From Bacteriovorax sp. (GTDB lineage Bacteria; Bdellovibrionota; Bacteriovoracia; Bacteriovoracales; Bacteriovoracaceae), in NCBI GenBank assembly GCA_014377485.1, contig JACMPM010000060.1, forward strand, positions 1 through 39,542: a stretch of 39,542 nt of DNA, read 5' to 3'. A program made the position numbers and the translations under genes. How positions within the stretch are numbered: position 1 is the stretch's first letter; each line of letters opens with the position of its first letter. Below are positions 18,253 to 25,565 of the stretch, in pieces. The notes under the pieces are model-generated. The model had not been told where the DNA came from. It worked only from the letters and a program-made list of their open reading frames with translations, and did no database searches.

Positions 18253-19038
18253 TTAATGAGATCTAAGATGCATTTTTGATAAATCGTTAATGATGTCTGG
18301 ATTTTTAACTATGTAGGCTATAAAAGGTAATGTGCTCACATGACTGATCCATGGAAAAAATGATGAATAAAGTTGGGTGCCGATAAAAACATCAATATGA
18401 TTTAATTTGATAGCTCCACCACTATCACCCGCAAAAAAATAACCATCGTGAATAACGGTCTCACCATTTTTTAATTTTAACTTAGTACCTCGTGCATCTG
18501 GAATATAAAGTACAGTACCTGTTGGAATGATTAATGGGTCGGTGGCGATAGTGCGGAAAGGTGTTAATTTAAATTTACCGACACCATCTCCAAAAGCTCC
18601 TTTTGCTAATCTAAATTTAGTATTACCAAGACTTAAAGCAAAAAAACTACTGCAATCATTTGGAAATAATTCAGAGGTGGTATCAAAATTATATGTTTTC
18701 TCTTCGCCAGTTTTAAAATGTATTCTAACAGAACCTTCTAGAGCACTTTTGCACCAATCTTCCAAGGTGAGTTTGGGGCCCAATTCTAATCCGTTCACAT
18801 CTCTTAAGTCTACTTCACCGCCCCCATCTACAATCTCGGGCAGATTATAACTTGTCGCCCATAGAACAAGTGGCTCGCCAAGATCTGCAATGGGAGCTTC
18901 AGAATAATTAAACTTATCAAAATTGAAATAATCCTGGGCCTTTGATCTTCCATTAAAGAGCAAGACTAGAAAAAGAACGAAAGAATAAGCAACTAAATGC
19001 TTATTCTTTCTTAAATATTTTATAAATTGATTTATCAT
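18253..19038 (-). CDS. 3D-domain muralytic protein (MltA/Sps-YuiC-like)
   Basis: 261 aa. A membrane segment (about 15-29) ends near SKAQ, so it is exported or anchored. The 3D domain is clear: LWATSYNLPEI at 59-69 as first strand, FRTIATDPLIIPTGTVLYIP (161-180), and AGDSGGAIKLNHIDVFIG (203-220). The three name-giving aspartates are likely D167, D205 and D216. In MltA and Sps proteins this fold cleaves glycan strands to 1,6-anhydro-muropeptides. The MltA-specific extra domain is replaced by a shorter insertion with two Cys (W95-C96, C129). It lies 7 bases after the PBP4 gene, in the same operon. Confidence 0.8.
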   Translation of the reverse strand: MINQFIKYLRKNKHLVAYSFVLFLVLLFNGRSKAQDYFNFDKFNYSEAPIADLGEPLVLWATSYNLPEIVDGGGEVDLRDVNGLELGPKLTLEDWCKSALEGSVRIHFKTGEEKTYNFDTTSELFPNDCSSFFALSLGNTKFRLAKGAFGDGVGKFKLTPFRTIATDPLIIPTGTVLYIPDARGTKLKLKNGETVIHDGYFFAGDSGGAIKLNHIDVFIGTQLYSSFFPWISHVSTLPFIAYIVKNPDIINDLSKMHLRSH

Positions 19039-19045
19039 CCGTTAG

Positions 19046-20356
19046 TTAAAAAAGATTTTCTTCAACTGAAGAGAAATCTGATACATCTTCGAAATTTTTT
19101 AAACTGTCGCCATCATATGGGTGAAAACCTTCCACTTCGTATTCAAAAACTTTCGGACCACCCATTTCAGTCATAATCGATTTAACCATGGCATTTTGGA
19201 CAACCTTAGATCCTGTAATATCTGTTGATTGATTGAAAATTCCAAAAAAGCTAAAACCATTTTGAGTGTTCATTGCTCCAGCAAGTGTTGATGTATGCAT
19301 CAACGTCCCGGTTTTTGCTACGAAAGAATTTTTAAAATCAGAAGGAAATACTCGATTTCTAAAAGTCCCACCGTCACTTCCAGGAACGGCTACAACGTCT
19401 TCAATCGTTTTGCCTTGCTTCTCTATAGATTTTTTAAGCTCTGAAATTAAATTAAGCATAACTCCACAAGTAGCGTAGTTATCTTTACGGACGCCATCAA
19501 TGATTGTTGGCAATCCACTACCGGAGTAAAAACGAATTTGATCTGAAGTTAACTTGAAACGATCACTAATGTATTGAGAGAAATTAGACGTTCCACCAAC
19601 CTGACGAAAAACTGTTTCGGCAATATAGTTATTAGATTTAATATTCATTTGTTTTAAATATTTATAAAGCCCAGGAGAAGATAGAGTTAAAACTTTGACT
19701 TTATCATCACCTGCGAAAGGATTAGAATCGACCATATTTACGCTTTCAACTTCAAAGCTTACATCTTTTCTAAATTTTCCAGTCTTAGCCATATTATAGA
19801 AATTAGCATATTCATCTTTTGAATTAGTAGACCAAGAGGATGTATTAAAATAATTTTTTAGAACTCTTCCCATCGTTACAGCGTTAATCGTTGGGTATAC
19901 GTCAGTCTCGTAAGCAACATCTGGATAAACAATAACGTTTTTATCAAACGTAATTGTATCAAATTTATTATAACCCAATTCATTTAGCTGAGAGATAAGA
20001 AAAAACATTTTTTCATCACCAAGGTATGGATCATAGCTGCCTTGGATGTGAAGATTATTTCCTTTAATAAATAGTTTTGTATCATACTTATAATCCGCAC
20101 CTAATTTATCAATTGACCAAAGAGAAGTTAAAAGTTTTGATACAGATGCCAGACGAATTTTCATATCAAGATTTGATCCTTGTGCTACTCCTTGCTCATC
20201 TGTGTAACAGTAAGACTGATCTTTTGCTGTTATTGCCTGTGCTCTCAATTGTTGGCTCCAAACTTTATCAGTTTGGTCATTGGCAATTGCTTGCATGCAC
20301 ATCAATGTAGGAATACTAAAAGCTAAGCAAATATTTAAAGTATTTGAAAATTTCAT
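19046..20356 (-). CDS. PBP4-type D-alanyl-D-alanine carboxypeptidase/endopeptidase (peptidase S13)
   Basis: 436 aa with a signal peptide (to about residue 26), periplasmic. It would trim terminal D-Ala and cut 4-3 cross-links. All three active-site motifs are present: SVSK (S71-K74), SNN (S241-N243) and KTG (348-350); the family-typical GSGLP block is at 279-283. S71 to S241 spans 170 residues against 244 in E. coli PBP4 (S62-S306, from memory). The inserted domains are therefore about 75 residues shorter, as described for predatory Bdellovibrio DacB proteins lacking domain III. The gene follows the L,D-transpeptidase gene by 19 bases and precedes the 3D-domain gene by 7. Confidence 0.93.
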   Translation of the reverse strand: MKFSNTLNICLAFSIPTLMCMQAIANDQTDKVWSQQLRAQAITAKDQSYCYTDEQGVAQGSNLDMKIRLASVSKLLTSLWSIDKLGADYKYDTKLFIKGNNLHIQGSYDPYLGDEKMFFLISQLNELGYNKFDTITFDKNVIVYPDVAYETDVYPTINAVTMGRVLKNYFNTSSWSTNSKDEYANFYNMAKTGKFRKDVSFEVESVNMVDSNPFAGDDKVKVLTLSSPGLYKYLKQMNIKSNNYIAETVFRQVGGTSNFSQYISDRFKLTSDQIRFYSGSGLPTIIDGVRKDNYATCGVMLNLISELKKSIEKQGKTIEDVVAVPGSDGGTFRNRVFPSDFKNSFVAKTGTLMHTSTLAGAMNTQNGFSFFGIFNQSTDITGSKVVQNAMVKSIMTEMGGPKVFEYEVEGFHPYDGDSLKNFEDVSDFSSVEENLF

Positions 20357-20375
20357 TACATCTCCATTTATAAAA

Positions 20376-21776
20376 TTATTTTAGATTCGAACGTTGCATC
20401 CATGGAGGCGTCATTTCATCAGAAAATCCACTCACTTCTAAAACTGCCCCAGGATGGGCGTAACCTTCCAACATTCCAGCATCAACATAAAAAGTTCCGT
20501 GCATGTCTTTATCTAGGATTCCGTAAACATTTCCTTTACGGCCTACTTTTCTACTGAATTTTCCTAATTTTTCACCAGGCGTATAGGCAATTACATCTGG
20601 ATGTACGTCGCGTACATAAGTTCCTGCTTCTATCACTTGGTTAAGAGGACTTTTTGGATCGAGAATAAGTTCGCCACCTCCGCGTTTTGCTTCCCAAAAT
20701 GCATCTAAATCTTGAGACGATACTCCAAGAGATTTTAAAACTTCTTCACGGTCAACAGCGTGGTTTCTACTTTTTGTCATTATGTACTTCCACTCTTGAG
20801 TTTCATTAGGATAATTCTTTAGAGTTGGATCCAGGATTTCTTCTTTTGCATAAATTTTAATAATTGGAGCTCCAACATCAATCATGTTACGTAAAAAAGC
20901 GATTGCTTCGTTATTGTTTCTTGTACAACCAGAACTTCTTGGATCTGAAACAATATTAATAAGAGGTTTTTTTACTCTCTGAATAAATTTGTCTTTATCG
21001 CTACCCCATCCAAGAGTTCCGTGAGTCCATTGACCGTATGGTTCAGGTGCTACGAAAGCTGTAAACCAACCGAAAGCTCCTCGCATCTTACCTTCTGCTT
21101 TTCCTGCAGCATCAAGAGGCATAGACTTTTTAGACAACCATTCACTCCACTTAGCGTCTGGTGCTGGAGTATCTGGGTATCCCTCATGATACCAAGAGGG
21201 ATAATGTCCTTCTGGATCTTGATAAAATTTACTCCAGCCAGTTATACGGTAACTTCCCAAGATACTTCTTCCTTTTCCTTTTTCATCTTTTGGGTGATCT
21301 ATGTCTTCACCAACGACAACTTCTGATTCCATTACCATTTTATTTGGACAAGAATTATCAGCACAAGTTCTTTCATATAAACGAATAGTTTCTGTTGCTA
21401 CGTTAACGACTACAAAATATTTCCCGATAAAATCTTTATAGTCGACAATTTTCGGAGCTAAATATTCGGTGCTTATAAAATATTTTTCAGATTTAACAAT
21501 TGGGTCATAAGTAAGAACGATACTGACTTCAACAAAATTGTTATTGTAAACTACTGCTGGATTGATGATTTTAACTTTGTCGTTAAGACTTAGTTCACCT
21601 AAGATTTTCCCTGTTGCATCCGGGGCAGATCTAACTCTTACACTGTTGCTTGAAATAAAATATACAGATTGGTCATTATAAACCGTAGCAGTTGGTGTAG
21701 GAACTTGGTCTGCAAATGACTTTGGAAAGTTCATTATGCTAGAAAATAAAATTAAAGGTAAGATGGTGCTTTTCAT
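20376..21776 (-). CDS. SH3b-YkuD L,D-transpeptidase with extra C-terminal domain
   Basis: 466 aa with a signal peptide ending near SFA (22). Residues about 36-108 form a bacterial SH3 domain (VRVRSAPDATGKILGEL). Residues 118-310 are a YkuD domain with H252 in WTHGTLGWG and catalytic C284 in SSGCTRN (R286). It would form 3-3 cross-links or attach/exchange D-amino acids or lipoprotein at tetrapeptides. The YkuD core carries long insertions, and residues 311-466 are an additional C-terminal region ending in VRDVHPDVIAYTPGEKLG-type beta segments that I do not recognise. AGGAG precedes the ATG by 6 bases. It is first gene of the operon continuing with PBP4 and the 3D protein. Confidence 0.92.
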   Translation of the reverse strand: MKSTILPLILFSSIMNFPKSFADQVPTPTATVYNDQSVYFISSNSVRVRSAPDATGKILGELSLNDKVKIINPAVVYNNNFVEVSIVLTYDPIVKSEKYFISTEYLAPKIVDYKDFIGKYFVVVNVATETIRLYERTCADNSCPNKMVMESEVVVGEDIDHPKDEKGKGRSILGSYRITGWSKFYQDPEGHYPSWYHEGYPDTPAPDAKWSEWLSKKSMPLDAAGKAEGKMRGAFGWFTAFVAPEPYGQWTHGTLGWGSDKDKFIQRVKKPLINIVSDPRSSGCTRNNNEAIAFLRNMIDVGAPIIKIYAKEEILDPTLKNYPNETQEWKYIMTKSRNHAVDREEVLKSLGVSSQDLDAFWEAKRGGGELILDPKSPLNQVIEAGTYVRDVHPDVIAYTPGEKLGKFSRKVGRKGNVYGILDKDMHGTFYVDAGMLEGYAHPGAVLEVSGFSDEMTPPWMQRSNLK

Positions 21777-21814
21777 TCGTTTCTCCTAATAAAAAAGCTT
21801 AATTATTTTTGCCA

Positions 21815-21843
21815 TTCATAGCTCTAAACCTAATACCTTACAA
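21815..21843 (-). promoter_or_regulatory. Putative promoter of the L,D-transpeptidase operon
   Basis: In the 164-base gap before the transpeptidase gene, minus-strand TTGTAA (21843-21838) and TATGAA (21820-21815) are 17 bases apart, each matching 4/6 of consensus. The implied start is about 30 bases ahead of the ATG. The rest of the gap is featureless AT-rich sequence. The same TTGTAA-N17 layout recurs before the GAF-AAA regulator gene. Confidence 0.3.
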
Positions 21844-21940
21844 GATAGGATAAAGAAGTTGTAAAATTTACATTGAACCAAAAGACAATAAGCTAATGAT
21901 TTAAATAGTAATTAATTAGTAATGTGTAAATGTGAACCGA

Positions 21941-22405
21941 TTAAAGACCATTCGTAGAATTTGAAGTGGTGGCTTCCGATTTTAAGGTTTCTAGAAGCTT
22001 GCTAGCACAAAACCACCTAGCAGTTTTTTCAGCACAGGCAATCAAGGCTTTTTTAGGTATAGTTTGAGCTTTTTTAAATAAACTATCTTTCATTCTTTTA
22101 CTTTTTGCCAAGTCAGAATAGATCCCACAATGACAATTTAACTCACAATTGGCCTCTAGGTCTGTCGTAATAATATGCGGTCCTTTCTTTATCTCTTCAT
22201 CTAATATTGCGTGTAATGGTTGAATGAGATTTAATGCTTCATTAGGAGAAATTTGACAGACTTCTTTGAGATTTTTTTCTTGGTCAGCTACTAACATTAG
22301 AAAATTTGCAGCTTCATCATGTTGATCAATTTTAATCATGCCCTGCTTATCAAGTAGATAAGTCGAGCATGATGAAAACATGGAAATTAATAAGAGGAGA
22401 GGCAA
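21941..22405 (-). CDS. Small Cys-rich lipoprotein of unknown function
   Basis: 154 aa from TTG 22405. A hydrophobic stretch ends in FSSC (Cys13), a lipobox. The mature part has six cysteines (one early, ANCELNCHC, IAC, WFC), suggesting three disulfides, and is helical. No family recognised. From TTG the signal peptide lacks the usual basic start. In frame, four codons upstream, is ATA at 22417, giving M-K-Y-F-L before the hydrophobic core with AGGA close upstream; that non-standard start would make a textbook lipoprotein signal and overlap the deacetylase stop. It is cotranscribed with the deacetylase gene and may assist it. Confidence 0.65.
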   Translation of the reverse strand: MPLLLLISMFSSCSTYLLDKQGMIKIDQHDEAANFLMLVADQEKNLKEVCQISPNEALNLIQPLHAILDEEIKKGPHIITTDLEANCELNCHCGIYSDLAKSKRMKDSLFKKAQTIPKKALIACAEKTARWFCASKLLETLKSEATTSNSTNGL

Positions 22406-22413
22406 AAAATATT

Positions 22414-23862
22414 TTATTTTCCTGCTCCGTTCATTTCATTGATAATTTCTGGAATTGTCACCCAACGAATTTCATTTTCAGACCCTTTTAGAGTCTGTGA
22501 CCACTCAACTAATTTCCTAGAAGCAACAACTGATTGAGGGTGAATATCATGGAAGAGTATAACTCCATGACCTGCAGCTTTCATTTGTTTTTGTGCTCTT
22601 GCTACTATTGAGTCAGGATCTTTATCTTGCCAGTCAAGTGTATCTACATTCCAAAAAACATGAATCATATCCAGATCTGCAATCATTTTACGAATGCGTG
22701 GAACAGAATTACCTGCCCCATATGGACATCTAAAAAATTTCGGTTTTACTCCATAAGCTTTTGTGTCTATGTCTGTAGATTGAACAATTTCTTTTTGAAG
22801 TTGAACATCATCTAATTTTGGTAATTGAGGGTGCGTCCAAGAGTGATTTCCTCTCGGCAATCCATTTTCCCTAACTAAATCAACTATGCTTTGGTAACGA
22901 ATAACGTTTTCTGCCAACCAAAAAAATGTTGCTTTAATTCCTAAATCGTTAAGATTTTTTACGATTACCGGAGTGTGAACAGGGCTGGGTCCATCATCGT
23001 AAGTCAACGCCCAAACATTTTTAGGAAAAATTAATCCCATAACATTTCCGTTGGGACCAGTACTTGGATAAAATTTTAAATCGCTTTGTTGAGGCTCACG
23101 TCCTTTCTGATCGACCAACTGTAATTTGTCGGACTCACCTTCAATTTTTTGGTTAAGTTCATCATTTGTGAATTGTTCAGCTTTTCCCAACGTGCGAAAT
23201 TTCTCTCTGTATTGTCTTAGTAATTGAATTTTTTCTTGCTCATCTTTAAAAGAAACAGAAGGAAGTTCAGTTGGAGAAACTGATTTATTCGACATTCCTC
23301 TTCTTTCTCGAATGGATGCTGCAATATTATTTTTTAATTCATCATAAGAGATTTTTTCTAGAACGTCATTTGAGTCTAATTTCTTTTTAAACTTCAATAG
23401 GATATTCTTTGCCACTTTTCTTTTAGCAGAATTAATCGACTTATCATAGGACATATCTGTAAGAGATAAGTAGTGAAAGATAATTTTATCTTGCAAGCGA
23501 TGACTTAATCCCCACATAACAATCATTTTTTTATAGGCTTTAGAATTTTCAAATGAAACGCCGGTAGCACTTGCGACTGATTCATCGAGTTCTTTATCAA
23601 AATCATTTAAACCTGATTCCGCTCTTATAAAGATACTTTTTAAAACATCTAAATAAGCTAAAAATTCTTTTTCAGGCTCTGCTGAATTCATCATGCCATC
23701 GAAGCTAATTTTTAAATTCTCTTCACCCATAGATGAGCTCGGTTCACGAACTATTGATACCACCGGATGATTTTGAACGCTTTCATGCGGCATGTACCCC
23801 GCACACGACGATAGAAAAAAACAGAATACCAAAGGGTATGACATAGAACTTTTAAAAAGCAT
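22414..23862 (-). CDS. Polysaccharide (peptidoglycan/chitin) deacetylase lipoprotein, NodB domain
   Basis: 482 aa. The lipobox FLSSC (Cys20) predicts a lipoprotein. Residues 25-265 are a helical, charged region unlike known domains. The NodB domain (about 283-475) has all five catalytic motifs: TYDDGP (287-292, metal-binding D290), HSWTH (340-344), RCPYG (378-382), WNVDTLDW (404-411) and LFHDIH (436-441). It should remove N-acetyl groups from wall sugars in a metal-dependent reaction. In Bdellovibrio, deacetylases of this family mark prey peptidoglycan for later lysozyme attack. GGGAG precedes the ATG. The Cys-rich lipoprotein follows directly; the gene is divergent from the SLT transglycosylase. 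Confidence 0.93.
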   Translation of the reverse strand: MLFKSSMSYPLVFCFFLSSCAGYMPHESVQNHPVVSIVREPSSSMGEENLKISFDGMMNSAEPEKEFLAYLDVLKSIFIRAESGLNDFDKELDESVASATGVSFENSKAYKKMIVMWGLSHRLQDKIIFHYLSLTDMSYDKSINSAKRKVAKNILLKFKKKLDSNDVLEKISYDELKNNIAASIRERRGMSNKSVSPTELPSVSFKDEQEKIQLLRQYREKFRTLGKAEQFTNDELNQKIEGESDKLQLVDQKGREPQQSDLKFYPSTGPNGNVMGLIFPKNVWALTYDDGPSPVHTPVIVKNLNDLGIKATFFWLAENVIRYQSIVDLVRENGLPRGNHSWTHPQLPKLDDVQLQKEIVQSTDIDTKAYGVKPKFFRCPYGAGNSVPRIRKMIADLDMIHVFWNVDTLDWQDKDPDSIVARAQKQMKAAGHGVILFHDIHPQSVVASRKLVEWSQTLKGSENEIRWVTIPEIINEMNGAGK

Positions 23863-23966
23863 AAATTCTCCCGTATTTAAAGAGTCTAAAACATTTCTCT
23901 ATCGACTAATTCGAAAACATTGTTGAGGTAAAATTCTATTTAAGTCATGAATGGAAAAATAGCATT

Positions 23967-23996
23967 TTGGTCGGTTTCTTTTACATAAACTATAAT
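23967..23996 (+). promoter_or_regulatory. Putative promoter of the SLT transglycosylase gene
   Basis: A perfect TATAAT (23991-23996) has TTGGTC (67-72 of 23900s, 3/6 match) 18 bases upstream. Transcription would start near 24003, leaving a leader of about 100 bases to the preferred ATG at 24102. The remaining intergenic DNA back to the deacetylase start (23863-23966) shows no other clear signal. Confidence 0.4.
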
Positions 23997-24101
23997 TTCA
24001 ATAACTAATGAATGATGTATTTTTTTCACACTTATATCTTAAGCATGGTTAATTTTGTAATTTTTGGACCACTAACAATCGTAGATAAAGAGATTAAAAT
24101 T

Positions 24102-25391
24102 ATGAAAAATTACTTCCTTATTACTCTTCTGTGTCTTCATGCCTTGCCAGCAATGTCTGCGACCTCTTGGGATAATCCAGCGGTACTTTGTCCGGAAGAA
24201 ATTCTACCTAGAGGATTAACCTGCCTGGACTTCAGTCATGTTGAAAACGCTTATACCGACTTTCCTGATGAAACAACTAAGGAAGAAATGCTTGATTGGA
24301 GAAATAATAAAGCAGCTGATTTAAAAGTTTGTAGAAACCTTGAAGTTATACGCCGAGAACAAGTTAAAGCTGGTAGCTTCTCAGCTGCTACGTTAGAGCA
24401 AGCCTGGATGGTTGTTGACGGTGGCAAACAAGTTAAAGAAAAACTTGAAGCAATAGAAGCTGCAAGTTTAAAAGTTGGAATCCCACCTCAGGTTTTAATC
24501 GGAGCCATGAAACAAGAATCTCTCTTGTCTTCTCTTGGAGTTTCGCCTGACGGTGGAAACTACTCGTGTGGCATGGCTCAATTAAATATTCAAGAGTGGT
24601 GTCAAAGTATGAATCGTCTTCCGGAAGCAGACAAAACTGCACTTGGATGGCCAGCAATCAGTTGTGATGAAAGTGTACTTCCAACTGATATCATCAAACC
24701 TTTCTATGATATCGCTATAAAAAATATTGGCACTCGTGCCGGCTACCAATTGGCGGCAGAAGACTTTAATGGAATCACAGCACAAGATGTGGTTGGAAGT
24801 TTTTCAAGCTCAAATATTCAAGATAAGCGTTATCAGGCAGTAACTTCTTTTGTTCATAACTGCCAGAATATTTCTTTATCAATTTCATTTAAAGCACAAA
24901 CTCTCAAAGGGCTTTATGATAACTTTGTTCCCAAATCATTAAAGGATGCTGAGCTTTATACTGAGGGAAAAACTTTTCCACGTGCTTGTAAAAATGCTTA
25001 TACATCTCGCGCCTATCCTTTGCACACTGGATGGTTACTTGCCGTGGCAATGTATAATGCTGGGCCGGGGCAAGCTAAATTACTTGGACACTATTACCAG
25101 GTTAAAGATAATAAATTTCCTGCAATTAACCCTTTGGGATTAATTGAAGCTCTTCATTGGGGTGGAAAATGGAAAAAAGGAACTGATAATGTTCTGTTTA
25201 AAGATCAGGATGGAAATAAATTAACTCAACGTTGGTTTAAAAGCTGTATCGTTCAAAGACATGTGGCAAGAGTTATTCAACATGTAACACTTCCAGCTGA
25301 ATCAATTGCAAAGTCCTTGGACCAAGAAGGATGCAAGATGACGGGAGTCCCTGAATACCGTCAAGTTTCTAGCGGTATAAAAGACAAATAA
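24102..25391 (+). CDS. Secreted SLT-family lytic transglycosylase (GH23-like)
   Basis: 429 aa from ATG 24102, which starts a clear signal peptide (MKNYFLITLLCLHALPAMSA). The open frame reaches back to 24012 but the extra residues would bury the signal. The catalytic Glu is E139 in AMKQESLLSS; GGNYSCGMAQLNI (151-163) is the substrate-groove block, and AVAMYNAGPGQAK (314-326) the third SLT motif. About 150 residues inserted between the second and third motifs, with several Cys, exceed the usual SLT domain. It would cleave MurNAc-GlcNAc bonds. It is transcribed away from the deacetylase gene from a shared 239-base intergenic region, suggesting joint control. Confidence 0.9.
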   Translation: MKNYFLITLLCLHALPAMSATSWDNPAVLCPEEILPRGLTCLDFSHVENAYTDFPDETTKEEMLDWRNNKAADLKVCRNLEVIRREQVKAGSFSAATLEQAWMVVDGGKQVKEKLEAIEAASLKVGIPPQVLIGAMKQESLLSSLGVSPDGGNYSCGMAQLNIQEWCQSMNRLPEADKTALGWPAISCDESVLPTDIIKPFYDIAIKNIGTRAGYQLAAEDFNGITAQDVVGSFSSSNIQDKRYQAVTSFVHNCQNISLSISFKAQTLKGLYDNFVPKSLKDAELYTEGKTFPRACKNAYTSRAYPLHTGWLLAVAMYNAGPGQAKLLGHYYQVKDNKFPAINPLGLIEALHWGGKWKKGTDNVLFKDQDGNKLTQRWFKSCIVQRHVARVIQHVTLPAESIAKSLDQEGCKMTGVPEYRQVSSGIKDK

Positions 25392-25406
25392 AATCTTCTG
25401 AATCCT

Positions 25407-25433
25407 GTCGGTCACTAATAGTCAGTGACCGAC
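25407..25433. repeat. 10-bp perfect inverted repeat after the transglycosylase gene
   Basis: GTCGGTCACT and AGTGACCGAC flank a 7-base loop, 15 bases after the stop codon. It is stable enough to act as a terminator or mRNA 3' stabiliser, but only a pyrimidine-rich tract (TTCTC) follows and no T run, so a Rho-independent terminator is uncertain. Confidence 0.5.
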
Positions 25434-25537
25434 TTCTCAATCTCCGACCTAAATGATCCACTTACCCGCCTCTGCATTTTACCATTTTTAAATTGATCCT
25501 CCTTTTTTATAAGAGTAAACTTGATTCTTAGCAATAA

Positions 25538-25553
25538 TCGAACGAATGTTCGA
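25538..25553 (+). promoter_or_regulatory. Candidate LexA/SOS box, Gram-positive type
   Basis: TCGAAC-GAAT-GTTCGA is a perfect palindrome with a 4-base spacer. The core CGAACGAATGTTCG satisfies the Bacillus-type SOS consensus CGAACRNRYGTTCG at each position. It ends 12 bases before the ATG of the DEDDh exonuclease gene, just upstream of its AAGGA ribosome binding site, a position where a repressor would block transcription. Confidence 0.5.
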
Positions 25554-25565
25554 CTAAGGATTTTT

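Noticed and set aside
24012-24101. N-terminal extension of the SLT transglycosylase
   Set aside because: The extra 30 residues would precede a perfect signal peptide and have no ribosome binding site; the stretch is better read as 5' leader.
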